A stretch of 64,000 bases of DNA from Sphingobacteriales bacterium 44-61 (lineage in GTDB: Bacteria; Bacteroidota; Bacteroidia; Chitinophagales; Chitinophagaceae): positions 186,001 to 250,000 of the forward strand of contig MKTW01000009.1 of NCBI GenBank assembly GCA_001898405.1, in the 5' to 3' direction. The notes under the pieces were generated by a model. It did not search any database. It was not told the DNA's origin and was given only the letters and a program-made list of their open reading frames with translations. This document shows, piece after piece, positions 52,998 through 62,576 of the stretch (its first letter is position 1; the number at the start of each line of letters is the position of its first letter). The translations under genes and the position numbers were made by a program.

Positions 52998-55016
52998 ATG
53001 ACCTTCGACAGGAAATATCTCTCGAACGAGCAGCTTATACATTTTTACCGCAGCATTCTCTATCCGCGTATGATAGAAGAAAAGATGTTGATATTGCTGC
53101 GGCAGGGCAAGATCTCCAAATGGTTTAGTGGCATCGGGCAGGAAGCAATTGCCGTAGGTGCAACACTGGCTTTGCGGCCGGATGAATGGATCATGCCATT
53201 GCACCGCAATCTGGGCGTGTTCACCACCCGGCAGATGCCTTTGTATAAATTGTTTCAGCAATGGCAGGGCGCGCAGGAAGGCTACAGCAAAGGGCGTGAA
53301 AGAAGTTTTCATTTCGGAAGCCGTGAGCATCATATCTGTGGTATGATCTCCCATCTTGGCCCTCAACTGGCGATTGCTGATGGCGTATCGCTGGCCAGTA
53401 AATTGAGGCGCGAAGAAAAAGTTTCCCTTGCCTTTTCCGGCGATGGAGGTACCAGTGAAGGCGATTTTCATGAAGCATTGAACGTAGCGGCTGTATGGGA
53501 CCTTCCGGTTATTTTTTTAATTGAAAACAATGGTTATGGCCTTAGTACGCCAACTTCAGAACAATACCGCTGCATCAGCCTGGTGGATAAAGCGAAAGGC
53601 TATGGAATGGAAGGCGTGCAGATAGACGGTAATAACCTGCTTACGGTATATGATACCATCGCCGGTGTGCGCGATTACTGCATTAAACACCAGAAACCTT
53701 TTTTGATTGAAGCAGTCACCTTCCGCATGCGCGGGCATGAAGAAGCCAGCGGCACCAAATATGTTCCCCAGCGTTTATTTGAGCTATGGGAGCAAAAGGA
53801 CCCTGTAAAAAACTATGAATCCTATTTAACAGAGCAAGGTATTTTATCTGTTGATGATATTGAGAATATTAAAACGGAATTCAAGCAACAGATAGAATCG
53901 GAACTGGAGAAAGGGTTTGATACATTGCCTGTAATTGCTGACACGGACACCGAACTCGATGATGTGTATGCAAAGAAAACAGTAACAGGCTTATTTGTCA
54001 GCGAGTCGGATGTGATCGACAATACAGTACTTTCTTACCAGATCCCTTCACAGCGGGAGCTCCGCTTTATTGATGCAGTAAAAGAAGGGTTGCATCAAAG
54101 TATGCAGCAACATTCCAACCTCGTATTAATGGGGCAGGATATTGCTGAATATGGCGGTGCATTTAAAATAACCGAAGGTTTTGTAACAGAGTTCGGCAAA
54201 GAAAGGGTGCGCAATACACCGCTTTGTGAAAGCGCTATCGTGGGCTCGTCGCTGGGCCTTAGCCTCGAAGGCTACAAGAGCATGATGGAAATGCAGTTTG
54301 CTGATTTTGTAACGGTCGGCTTCAACCAGATCATTAATAACCTTGCGAAAATCCATTATCGCTGGGGGCAAAATGCCGATGTGGTGATCCGCATGCCAAC
54401 TGGTGGTGGCGTGGGCGCTGGTCCATTCCATTCGCAAAGCAATGAAGCCTGGTTTGCACATACTCCCGGACTGAAAGTGGTGTATCCTTCCACACCAATG
54501 GATGCAAAGGGTTTGCTGATAGCGGCCATCAACGACCCCAATCCTGTAATATATTTTGAGCATAAGGCACTTTACCGTAGCATAACAGGCCTGGTACCCG
54601 AAGAGTATTATGAAATAGAGATCGGCAAAGCCCGCCATGTTCGTGGAGGGGAGGAAATAGCCATCATCACGTATGGCAGCGGCGTGCATTGGGCTGAGGA
54701 TTATGCGGCGGAGCATCCGGAAATTTCAATCGATATCCTCGACCTGCGCAGCTTACTGCCATTGGATCGTGAAGCCATACGTGCGGCCGTTCAACGCACT
54801 GGCCGGGTACTCATTTTGCATGAGGACACGTTGACGGGCGGCATCGGGGGTGAAGTGGCTGCCTGGATAGGGGAGCATTGCTTTGAATGGCTCGACGCAC
54901 CGGTAATGCGCTGTGCATCATTAGACACACCTATCCCATTCAGCATTGAACTGGAAAAAAACTTTATGGCAAAAGCCAGATTGGATAAAGCGATCCAGCA
55001 ATTGCTTGACTACTGA
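52998..55016 (+). CDS. branched-chain 2-oxo acid dehydrogenase E1, fused alpha and beta subunits
   Basis: 672 residues. Residues 1-320 are E1-alpha with the TPP motif GDGGTSEGDFHEALNVAAVWDLPVIFLIENN; residues 340-672 are E1-beta with MGQDIAEYGGAFK, RMPTGGGVGAGPFHSQ and the C-terminal ILHEDTLTGGIGGEVAAWI. A single chain carrying both subunits is common in Bacteroidota. It decarboxylates branched-chain 2-oxo acids (or a related substrate) for the BCKDH complex, feeding branched fatty-acid synthesis. E2 and E3 are not in the window. Confidence 0.93.
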   Translation: MTFDRKYLSNEQLIHFYRSILYPRMIEEKMLILLRQGKISKWFSGIGQEAIAVGATLALRPDEWIMPLHRNLGVFTTRQMPLYKLFQQWQGAQEGYSKGRERSFHFGSREHHICGMISHLGPQLAIADGVSLASKLRREEKVSLAFSGDGGTSEGDFHEALNVAAVWDLPVIFLIENNGYGLSTPTSEQYRCISLVDKAKGYGMEGVQIDGNNLLTVYDTIAGVRDYCIKHQKPFLIEAVTFRMRGHEEASGTKYVPQRLFELWEQKDPVKNYESYLTEQGILSVDDIENIKTEFKQQIESELEKGFDTLPVIADTDTELDDVYAKKTVTGLFVSESDVIDNTVLSYQIPSQRELRFIDAVKEGLHQSMQQHSNLVLMGQDIAEYGGAFKITEGFVTEFGKERVRNTPLCESAIVGSSLGLSLEGYKSMMEMQFADFVTVGFNQIINNLAKIHYRWGQNADVVIRMPTGGGVGAGPFHSQSNEAWFAHTPGLKVVYPSTPMDAKGLLIAAINDPNPVIYFEHKALYRSITGLVPEEYYEIEIGKARHVRGGEEIAIITYGSGVHWAEDYAAEHPEISIDILDLRSLLPLDREAIRAAVQRTGRVLILHEDTLTGGIGGEVAAWIGEHCFEWLDAPVMRCASLDTPIPFSIELEKNFMAKARLDKAIQQLLDY

Positions 55017-55096
55017 GCGGGTCATAAATAGGTGAATTAACCCGGGCGATCTTCCTAAAGAGTTTCTATATTGCAGCTACCACACCGCCACCTTAT

Positions 55097-57229
55097 ATGA
55101 AAGAAATTTTTTGGGCTCTAAGCCTGCTTCTGGCAGGAATGACTGCACATACTCAATCTTCCCGTACAGACAGTTTGAGCAAACTGATCGGTGCGGCTGC
55201 AGATGAAAATGAAAAAGCTCGCTTGCTGGTGCTACGCAGCCGATCTTATGCTGCTGCGCAAATGCCCCAGGCTTTAGTCGATGCCCAGCAATCATTGGCT
55301 ATCTATCAGCAAAATGATAACGAAAAGGGGCAGGTGGACGCTTACCTGCAGCTATCCGGCTTATACAGCCGCCAGAATAAATACCTGCTGGCGCTTTCTG
55401 TTGATTCCACTTCTTTTGCATTGGCTGAAAAAATCAATTACAAACAGGGAATTGCCCTTGCCTGCAGCAATATGGGCCGCAACCTGCAACAGATGGGCCG
55501 CTTTGAAGAAGCCAGAACATTGTTTACCCGTAGCTTGCAATTGCTGAAAGATGGTGGACTGGAAAGGGAAACATCAGAAGTGTTGAACAGGCTCGGCGTC
55601 ATTAACCGTCGCCTCTCCGATTTTAAAGCATCCCTGCAGGATTTTGATGCCGGCATTGCTGTAGCAAAAAAATATAACCAGGAACCTTCGCTGGCCAATC
55701 TGTATATGAACAAGGCCAATACGCTGAATGAATCAGCCAGCTATGATGAAGCGATCAGGCTTCACCTGGAAAGCATCCGGATCAAGGAAAAACTGAAAGA
55801 CGAGAGAGGCCTGGTGCAATCATACAACAACCTTGCTAATGTATACACGACCACTTCACAGTTAGATCAGGCGCTGCAATACTATCGCCTGGCGGCTTCA
55901 TTGAGTGAAAAAATAAACAATAAAACTTCTATAGCCCTTGCTTACAGCAACCTTGCCATTGCTTCAGCCCGCCTGCACCGTTATGATTCCATAGAATATT
56001 TTTATAAGCGCTCGCTTTCATTTTTTGAAGAAACCAATGATAAACCCGGGATTGCCATGGTGTATACTAACCTGGGTAATTATTACCTGGACCGGGAAGA
56101 ATATCAGAAGTCCCTGGATTACCTGGAGAAATCGCTGGTGATGCGTAAAGAATCCAGGTCTGTAAATGACATCGCATCCACTACTAACAGCATCGGTGTG
56201 GTGCTTCGAAAATTAAAACGGTATGATGAAGCAGAAGAATATCTTATCCGTTCGTTGAACATGGCGCGGAATGATGCTTCTGGATTGCAGCAAACCATTT
56301 ACCGCACGTTGGGAGAACATTACCAGGAGACAGGCGATTTTGAAAAAGCTGCGACCTACCAGGCAAAGTATATCAGTATAAAAGATACGTTGCTCACTGA
56401 AGGCGAGGCCATCAATATGGTAAAAGCCCAGTCGCAATACGAGATCGAGAAAAGAGAAAATCAATTGCTGCTGGAGAAAAAAGAGAAAGAGTTGAATGCG
56501 GTAAGACTTGCAGAGCGGAATAAAACCATCTGGCTGATGGCTGGTGGGCTTCTCCTGTTGTTGCTGGCATTAGGATTATATATCCGCAGTTACAATCAGA
56601 AGAAAAAAGCAGCAAAGCTGCTGGATGAAAAGAACCAGCGCATTGAAACCCTGGTGAGGGAGTTGCACCACCGGGTGAAAAATAATTTGCAGGTGGTGTC
56701 TGGACTTCTGTCTCTGCAATCAAACCGCACGGAAGATGAAAAAGCCAAACTTGCGATGGAAGAAGGCCGGAGCCGCATCAATGCAATGGCTATGATCCAT
56801 CAGCGGCTTTATATGGATAAGGACCTTGCAGCTATTGACGTAAAAGACTATCTCGAGAACCTTTCACAATCGCTGGCTGGTAGCTTTGGTTATGGCAAAC
56901 AAAATATTCAAACAGATGTGCGCTTGCCTGAGGCCAGCCTGGATATTGACCTGGTGATGCCGATAGGCCTTATCGTAAATGAACTCGTAACGAATGCCTT
57001 TAAGCATGCTTTCAGCGGCATCAACGAACCATCGGTTACGATCAGCCTTCAGCAAAAGCAGGCAAAGTTGCTGGAATTGCAGGTGGCTGATAACGGAAAA
57101 GGCCTGGTTGAAGAAAAAACAGGCTCTTTTGGAATGAAACTGGTGCAAACTTTGGTAAAACAATTGAACGGGAAGATGACGGTGCAGCAAAACCCCGGCA
57201 CCGCCTATACGATTGAAATAAGCGTATAA
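55097..57229 (+). CDS. TPR histidine kinase with HisKA_2 domain
   Basis: 710 residues. Signal peptide (about 1-20), periplasmic TPR array (about 45-440), a membrane helix (about 470-495, IWLMAGGLLLLLLALGLYI), coiled coil, then HisKA_2 with LVRELHHRVKNNLQVVSGLL (phospho-His) and HATPase_c with VNELVTNAFKHAF. The stop overlaps the regulator's start by one base (TAATG). Confidence 0.92.
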   Translation: MKEIFWALSLLLAGMTAHTQSSRTDSLSKLIGAAADENEKARLLVLRSRSYAAAQMPQALVDAQQSLAIYQQNDNEKGQVDAYLQLSGLYSRQNKYLLALSVDSTSFALAEKINYKQGIALACSNMGRNLQQMGRFEEARTLFTRSLQLLKDGGLERETSEVLNRLGVINRRLSDFKASLQDFDAGIAVAKKYNQEPSLANLYMNKANTLNESASYDEAIRLHLESIRIKEKLKDERGLVQSYNNLANVYTTTSQLDQALQYYRLAASLSEKINNKTSIALAYSNLAIASARLHRYDSIEYFYKRSLSFFEETNDKPGIAMVYTNLGNYYLDREEYQKSLDYLEKSLVMRKESRSVNDIASTTNSIGVVLRKLKRYDEAEEYLIRSLNMARNDASGLQQTIYRTLGEHYQETGDFEKAATYQAKYISIKDTLLTEGEAINMVKAQSQYEIEKRENQLLLEKKEKELNAVRLAERNKTIWLMAGGLLLLLLALGLYIRSYNQKKKAAKLLDEKNQRIETLVRELHHRVKNNLQVVSGLLSLQSNRTEDEKAKLAMEEGRSRINAMAMIHQRLYMDKDLAAIDVKDYLENLSQSLAGSFGYGKQNIQTDVRLPEASLDIDLVMPIGLIVNELVTNAFKHAFSGINEPSVTISLQQKQAKLLELQVADNGKGLVEEKTGSFGMKLVQTLVKQLNGKMTVQQNPGTAYTIEISV

Positions 57230-57831
57230 TGAACCGGAAAGAAAATACAAGCATACTGGTAGTGGAAGATGAACTGATCACTGCCGAAAGCATTGTTGAA
57301 TTGCTGGAAGAAGAGGATTATCATCTGGCCGGCACTGCCAGGGATGCAGCATCCGCATTATTGCTCTGCAGTCAGGCAGCAGTAGTGCCACAGGTAGTGA
57401 TCTGTGATATTCATATAAAAGGGGAGGTCAATGGCATTGAACTTGCCAGGCAATTGAAAAAAATGCATGGATGCGAAGTTGTATTTCTTACCGCTTATGC
57501 TGACAGTAAAACACTGGAAGCCGCATTTGCAGCAGAGCCTGTGATGTATGTGGTGAAGCCATATACAGATATGCAATTGCTGGTAGCAGTGCAAATGGCT
57601 TTTCATAAACTTCTCCGTAAAGAAGAACAGTTTATACCCAGGTTGGAATTAACAGAAAGGGAAAGAGAGATCGCTTTGCTTGTGGCAAAGGGCTTTTCTT
57701 CCAAGCAGATCGCCAATAAACTGGGTATTACGGTTGAGACGGTTAAAACGCACCGCCGCCGCATGCTGCAGAAAAATGGTATCAGCAGTTTTCCCCACCT
57801 GGTTTATTTATTGAATAGTAGTGAAGGGTGA
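57229..57831 (+). CDS. response regulator with LuxR/FixJ helix-turn-helix
   Basis: 200 residues. Receiver domain with Asp60 (VVICDIHIKGEVNG) and Lys in VVKPY; C-terminal LuxR-type HTH (TEREREIALLVAKGFSSKQIANKLGITVETVKTHRRRM). Translationally coupled to the kinase upstream. Targets unknown. A strong terminator follows at 57944. Confidence 0.92.
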   Translation: MNRKENTSILVVEDELITAESIVELLEEEDYHLAGTARDAASALLLCSQAAVVPQVVICDIHIKGEVNGIELARQLKKMHGCEVVFLTAYADSKTLEAAFAAEPVMYVVKPYTDMQLLVAVQMAFHKLLRKEEQFIPRLELTEREREIALLVAKGFSSKQIANKLGITVETVKTHRRRMLQKNGISSFPHLVYLLNSSEG

Positions 57832-57943
57832 TGTCCCCCTTTGGGAGTATTGGCATAAGTGAATGGGCTGGTTAATTTCGCGGCCAGCTTACTTATCCTG
57901 TACCTATATATTAAGAAGTTACCCATCATCCTAACCGTTTATT

Positions 57944-57968
57944 AAAGCAGGCCCGGCCTGCTTTTTTT
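57944..57968 (+). terminator. intrinsic terminator of the TPR kinase/regulator operon
   Basis: Stem AAAGCAGG (57944-57951) with CCTGCTTT (57957-57964), then a T run to 57968. It ends right at the stop codon of the convergent amidohydrolase gene. Confidence 0.85.
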
Positions 57969-59538
57969 ATTGCTTCTTTCCGGCTCCGTATAAACTTTTT
58001 CCGGCTCTGGCTCCTGTATGCTTTTCTTCATCTACGGTTACAACTCCATTTACGATCACATACCGGAATCCTTTTGAATAAGCATGTGGCTTTTCAAAAG
58101 TGGACATATCCTGAACATCCTGATCATTGAATACGACGATGTCTGCAGCAAAACCTTCTCTTAAAAGCCCCCGGTCCTTCAACTGGAATTTCTGGGCCGG
58201 CAGGGAGGTCATACGGCGTATAGCTTCTTCCAGCGACAGCACTTTTTCTTCTCTTACATATTTAGCGAGCACGCGTGCATTGGTGCCATAACCACGTGGG
58301 TGTGGCATGCCTGCATTCAGTACACGGATAGTGGCATCACTGGCAAACATGTTGAAAGGATATTGCATGATGCGTTTTACATCTTCCTCACCCATGCCAT
58401 GAAATACAGCACTGGCGCCGCCATTCATCATGATGTCCATTACGGTTTCGGTTTCAACTTTTGCTTTGTGTTTACGGCCTTTCATAAGATTGATCTGTTC
58501 AATGCTTTTACCGTTATAAGAGGTGTCTGGTTGATAATAGGCTACCACTGCATAGCTGAAATGCTTCAGCTTTCTTTTTTTCAACCGTTCAAGCATTGAC
58601 TTTGTTACATATTTACGTATTTCAGGGCGTTGAAGCCGGGCTTTGATGGAGTCCTGCCCATCAGCCAGCACATCATCAGGTATAAGGGTGCTGATAGAAG
58701 TGCTGCTGGCAGTATAGGGATATTGATCAATTGTTACTTCAATGCCGGCTTTACGGGCGGCTTCTATCATGCCCACAGTCTCCTTGCTTCGCCCCCAATT
58801 TTGCTGTCCGCTGAGTTTGAAATGGGAAATTTCTACAGGGATCTTTGCTTCGCGGCCAATGGTAAGTGCTTCTTCGATAGCCTGGGTTACGCTATCGCCT
58901 TCATCCCGCATATGGCTTGCATACACGCCATCATATTTGGCAGCGATCTTCGCCAGGCTTACGATCTCCGGGGTTTTGGTGTAAGTGCCGGGGATATAGA
59001 TCAATCCTGTGGAGAGGCCTACAGCTCCGTCGCGCATGGCCTTATCCATTAACTGTTCCATTTGCAGCATTTCGGAAACGCTGGCATCGCGGTTGGCGCG
59101 ACCCATTACTTTTTTGCGGATATCGTTATGGCCAGCGAGGCTGGCAACATTGATAGACAGTTTCAGGGAATCGATCCAGTGCAGGTATTTAGCGATATCG
59201 ATATTGGAGCTGCCGCAATTGCCGGTGATGCAGGTGGTTACTCCATCGAGGATAAAGCTGGTAGCGCGGGGATCTTTGTCCTCATCTCCTTCCAGATGGG
59301 TATGCACATCAATAAAACCGGGAGCTATGATCAGGCCTTTGGCATCAATGGTCTTCTTTCCTTTGTAATCCAGCTCGCGGCCTATACCCACGATTTTGCC
59401 ATTGCTGATGGCCACGCTTCCATAATACCAGTTATTGCCGGAACCATCGATGATCTTTCCGTTCTCAATAAGGATATCGCAGGTGTTTTGTGCAGATGCC
59501 TGGATGGAGAGCAGGCAGAAAAAGAATAGCCATTTCAT
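57967..59538 (-). CDS. D-aminoacylase / N-acyl-D-amino-acid deacylase-like amidohydrolase
   Basis: 523 residues from ATG 59538 (MKWLFFFCLLSIQASAQNTC), a signal peptide. An upstream start at 59601 adds residues unlike a secretion signal. Amidohydrolase 3 fold: GFIDVHTHLEGDEDKDP, TGNCGSS, YASHMRDEGDSVTQA, PVEISHFKLSGQQNWGR and a metal Asp in FASDATIRVL. Family members hydrolyse N-acyl-D-amino acids or D-peptides. Secreted to the periplasm, so it may process D-amino-acid-containing cell-wall material. The Cys after Q may be the acyl site of a lipoprotein. Confidence 0.88.
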   Translation of the reverse strand: MKWLFFFCLLSIQASAQNTCDILIENGKIIDGSGNNWYYGSVAISNGKIVGIGRELDYKGKKTIDAKGLIIAPGFIDVHTHLEGDEDKDPRATSFILDGVTTCITGNCGSSNIDIAKYLHWIDSLKLSINVASLAGHNDIRKKVMGRANRDASVSEMLQMEQLMDKAMRDGAVGLSTGLIYIPGTYTKTPEIVSLAKIAAKYDGVYASHMRDEGDSVTQAIEEALTIGREAKIPVEISHFKLSGQQNWGRSKETVGMIEAARKAGIEVTIDQYPYTASSTSISTLIPDDVLADGQDSIKARLQRPEIRKYVTKSMLERLKKRKLKHFSYAVVAYYQPDTSYNGKSIEQINLMKGRKHKAKVETETVMDIMMNGGASAVFHGMGEEDVKRIMQYPFNMFASDATIRVLNAGMPHPRGYGTNARVLAKYVREEKVLSLEEAIRRMTSLPAQKFQLKDRGLLREGFAADIVVFNDQDVQDMSTFEKPHAYSKGFRYVIVNGVVTVDEEKHTGARAGKSLYGAGKKQ

Positions 59539-59582
59539 GAGGTTAAGATAAGAAATTGCACGCAATGATGATTGGCGCAGGA

Positions 59583-59660
59583 GTATCGCAAAGAACGTCA
59601 CGAAACCGCCAGGAGCGCAACGTTGCGAACTTCGCGTAACCTTTGCGCTCTTGGCGATAC
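59583..59660. repeat. imperfect inverted repeat containing CGCAACGTTGCG
   Basis: Outer arms GTATCGC (59583-59589) and GCGATAC (59654-59660), inner arms GCCAGGAGCGCAA and TTGCGCTCTTGGC. Shares GCGCAACGTTGCG with the terminator at 39688. It lies in the 143-base spacer between the minus-strand genes at 57967 and 59682. Confidence 0.6.
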
Positions 59661-59681
59661 TTATATCAAGTTTATGGAAAT

Positions 59682-60239
59682 TTACTCATCTTTGGAAGAA
59701 CCCTTCTCCCCAACAAACCAATCTTCTTTATTCCTGAACAACACATTGAATGTGGTAAGGGAGCCATAACAGCGGGTAATGTATTGCTGAATGTTCACTT
59801 TTTCCTCATCGCTCAGTTTTTTATTGCTGTTGATGTTTTGTTCCAACACCCGCAGCCTGTCTCGCAGCATAACGATCTTATGGAAAAAATCTTCTACCGG
59901 GATCTCTTTTGGCTTCAAACTTTTATCAGAAGGTTGCAGCAACATTATGCCTCCGGTCCATTTATCTCCCAGCGGCACGTTTTCAGTAACGCCGCCCCAA
60001 AGCCTTAATATCTTCAATAAGGAGCGTTCTGCTTCCGAATGTGTTTCTATTTCAAGAGTGATATTTTCAGGAATGATCTCATCCAGTTTGGGATCTGTTT
60101 TATCAATCTCCCTGACGCCATGATTGATAAAGGAAATGATGTAAGTGGCATATTTAATACCCACTATCACACCGGGACCGAAATGTGTATGTTGCAACCG
60201 GGTGCCGATGCCTAAGTTCAGTTGATTGGTCTCTTCCAT
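59682..60239 (-). CDS. hypothetical protein with Tudor-like N-terminus
   Basis: 185 residues, no signal. Residues 8-45 (LGIGTRLQHTHFGPGVIVGIKY) resemble the C-terminal Tudor-like domain of UvrD/PcrA helicases, which reads VxHxxFGxGxVxxI. The remainder, including WGGVTENVPLGDKWTGG and an NSNKKLSDEEKVNIQQYIT helix, is not recognised. It follows the gene at 60257 by 17 bases, probably in one operon. Confidence 0.6.
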   Translation of the reverse strand: MEETNQLNLGIGTRLQHTHFGPGVIVGIKYATYIISFINHGVREIDKTDPKLDEIIPENITLEIETHSEAERSLLKILRLWGGVTENVPLGDKWTGGIMLLQPSDKSLKPKEIPVEDFFHKIVMLRDRLRVLEQNINSNKKLSDEEKVNIQQYITRCYGSLTTFNVLFRNKEDWFVGEKGSSKDE

Positions 60240-60256
60240 AAACGATCTTTTATGAT

Positions 60257-61024
60257 TTACTCCTCTTCTTTAAAGAAAGGTAACGGTGGTAATCCTTTTT
60301 TATACCGTTCAAAAGAATCTTTAATGTATTTCTGGAAATCATAATCTCCCAGTAATGCAGTGAATTCATAGGGCGGGCGATAGATCATCATAAACTTATC
60401 CAGTTCGGTAGAGTCCAGGCCTGTCAGTCTTCTCACCAGTGCTTTACTAAACCGGTGATCAACATATTTATCCTGTTCCTGCTGTATAAGCCTCCGCTGG
60501 AAGGACGCCATGCTCCTTCTTTTCTTGAAATTGAAAATATCGATCAATGCATCCAGGTCGAAGCCTGCGGCCACGGGCGTACCCGTAAACTGTCCTGGCG
60601 AATTTACTTTAATACCCGGCTTCTCATAATTGAAAATCTTCGCGTAGTCTTCCCGGTTCTGTATAGAATCCTGCCTGTAATTGCGTTGCCGAATCCTTAC
60701 TTCTTTCAACACCGGCACATTTATTTGAAGGGAAATATCAAAACTATGCGGAGACGTAATCTTCAAAACGGGAAACTTGACAGTAGGCTTATTCAGATAA
60801 CTAAACCAAATAGAGTCACTCTCTGCTACTTCAATCTCATAATCGCCCATATTATTAGTAACTGTACCCCTACCTGAAGAAGTAAGCACCGAAACAGAGG
60901 GTATAGCATAAGTACGCGTACTATCGTACACTGTGCCTTTGATCTTATACTGTGCAGCCGCCGGTGCGGCATAAAACAGGAAAGAGGCAATAAAAAAGCT
61001 TAGTAATGGTAAAATTCTCCTCAA
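60257..61024 (-). CDS. secreted protein with carboxypeptidase-regulatory-like domain
   Basis: 255 residues. Signal peptide MRRILPLLSFFIASFLF...AAAQ, then a CarboxypepD_reg-like beta-sandwich (about 27-110, YKIKGTVYDSTRTYAIPSVSVLTSSGRGTVTNNMGDYEI). The C-terminal helical part ends KGLPPLPFFKEEE. Known in Bacteroidota as a periplasmic or surface domain; without a barrel its role is unclear. First gene of a likely two-gene unit with the hypothetical at 59682. Confidence 0.75.
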   Translation of the reverse strand: MRRILPLLSFFIASFLFYAAPAAAQYKIKGTVYDSTRTYAIPSVSVLTSSGRGTVTNNMGDYEIEVAESDSIWFSYLNKPTVKFPVLKITSPHSFDISLQINVPVLKEVRIRQRNYRQDSIQNREDYAKIFNYEKPGIKVNSPGQFTGTPVAAGFDLDALIDIFNFKKRRSMASFQRRLIQQEQDKYVDHRFSKALVRRLTGLDSTELDKFMMIYRPPYEFTALLGDYDFQKYIKDSFERYKKGLPPLPFFKEEE

Positions 61025-61065
61025 GTAAAGCGATTAAGTGGCACAAGTAACGAAACAAACTGCAA

Positions 61066-61259
61066 AATAAACGCTAATAACACTAATAGCGCTAATAAAC
61101 CCTTAAGTGAAAATAACCTGGATAAGCCACGAATGGCGCGAATAATATAATATCCTCCTGGTCAGTAAAGTTTATTCAGGCAGTCGGGTCTATTCGTGCC
61201 ATTCGCGACTATTAAATATGTGTTCACTGTATTCAAATCCATTCGCACTATTAGCGCTC
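61066..61259. repeat. cluster of CACGAATGGC and CGCTAATA repeats
   Basis: CGCTAATA-type words repeat at 61071-61099 (CACTAATAGCGCTAATA) and, inverted, at 61240-61259 (CACTATTAGCG). GCCACGAATGGCGCGAATAAT near 61126-61146 is inverted near 61191-61215 (ATTCGTGCCATTCGCGACTA). The 3' end overlaps the last codons of the hydrolase gene at 61251. Confidence 0.6.
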
Positions 61260-62525
61260 CAAGGTTTGGTAGACGGCCACTTTAAATTTATCATGTATTT
61301 CTCCATGCGAATTAGGGTATTGATTCAGAAAAAGTTGGGCTACCAGTTTTTCTTTGGGGTCTATCCAGTAAGTGGAGCTAAACATGCCTCCCCATTCGAA
61401 TGAGCCTGGGGATAGGGGTGAGCGGGCAACGCTTTTATCAGTGTAGAGGCTAAAGCCGAGCCCCATTTTTGTGTCGGGCCAGTTTAGTTTGTCGAATTGG
61501 CTGGTGGTCATCATTCGGATGGCAAAGGGGCTGAGGATGCGTTTGCCATTGTATTCGCCATTATTTACCAGCATTTGCATGAAAATAGCATAGTCGAGGG
61601 CTGTAGAAGAAAGACCGCCGCCACCGGAATAATAAGTACCGGGAGCAGCAGGATAATTTATGTTGATTTTACCGCTAATGTTCAGCGACTCTTTCATAGT
61701 CACCACTTCGCGGTTTTTATCTTCAGTATTTAGTGTTACCAGCCGGCTGTATTTTTCTTTGGGTAAATAGAAATAAGTATCCTTCATGCCAAGCGGCTCA
61801 AAAATCCGGGTCTTGAAAAATACGTCGAGGCTCATGCCGCTGAGCACTTCTATTACATAGCCTAATACATCGCTGTTCAAGCCATAGGTCCATTGTTCAC
61901 CAGGTTGGTGCAGCAGGGGAAGGGTACCCAGCACTTTTATTTTATCGCCCAGGATCATACCATTTTCTACGCCGATACCACCCCAAATGCCATTTTTTGC
62001 ATAGATGGCGGTCGCTTCTTTGCTGCCAATCTGGGCATAGCCGATACCGGAAGTGTGGGTAAGCAGGTCGCGGATGGTAACGGGTCTTTTCGCTGGTACT
62101 GTTGTATAGCTGGAGTCCGCTTCGTTGAATTTGTCGAGCACTTTCTGGTTGGCAAAGCTGGGAATATAGCGGGAAACAGGATCATCGAGCAGGAGCTTGC
62201 CTTCTTCATAAAGCATCATAATGGCTACGCTGGTGATCGCTTTTGTTTGGGAGGCGATGCGGAAGATGGCGTCTTTTTTCATCGCTGTTTTGTTGTCGAG
62301 ATCAGACAGGCCGAGCGCTTTATAATAAATGATCTTTCCGTCTTTTACTACAATGGCAGTGGCGCCACCGACCCATTTCTTGTCGATATACTCCTGTAGA
62401 AGATTGTCGATGCGCTTCAGTCGTTCAGACGAAGCGCCTACTGTTTCAGGAGCAGCTTCTTTTAACTGGGCAAAACTGGAAAGGGTAAGTGATACGAAGA
62501 GGGTGAGGCAAAGCAGGTATCTCAT
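61251..62525 (-). CDS. class C beta-lactamase-fold serine hydrolase
   Basis: 424 residues with signal peptide MRYLLCLTLFVSLTLSSFAQ. S92-Q-T-K95 active-site motif (IFRIASQTKAITSV), second motif YGLN in WTYGLNSDVLGYVIEVL, and GGGGLSSTALDYAIFMQ. Family members include esterases, D-aminopeptidases and penicillin-binding proteins; no sign specifically of a resistance lactamase. Second gene after purN-like gene (51 bases) on the minus strand. Confidence 0.9.
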   Translation of the reverse strand: MRYLLCLTLFVSLTLSSFAQLKEAAPETVGASSERLKRIDNLLQEYIDKKWVGGATAIVVKDGKIIYYKALGLSDLDNKTAMKKDAIFRIASQTKAITSVAIMMLYEEGKLLLDDPVSRYIPSFANQKVLDKFNEADSSYTTVPAKRPVTIRDLLTHTSGIGYAQIGSKEATAIYAKNGIWGGIGVENGMILGDKIKVLGTLPLLHQPGEQWTYGLNSDVLGYVIEVLSGMSLDVFFKTRIFEPLGMKDTYFYLPKEKYSRLVTLNTEDKNREVVTMKESLNISGKININYPAAPGTYYSGGGGLSSTALDYAIFMQMLVNNGEYNGKRILSPFAIRMMTTSQFDKLNWPDTKMGLGFSLYTDKSVARSPLSPGSFEWGGMFSSTYWIDPKEKLVAQLFLNQYPNSHGEIHDKFKVAVYQTLER

Positions 62526-62576
62526 ATAAGAAAATTATCAGGATTGAATTTAAGGGGAAAAAGCAAAACGGCCAAT

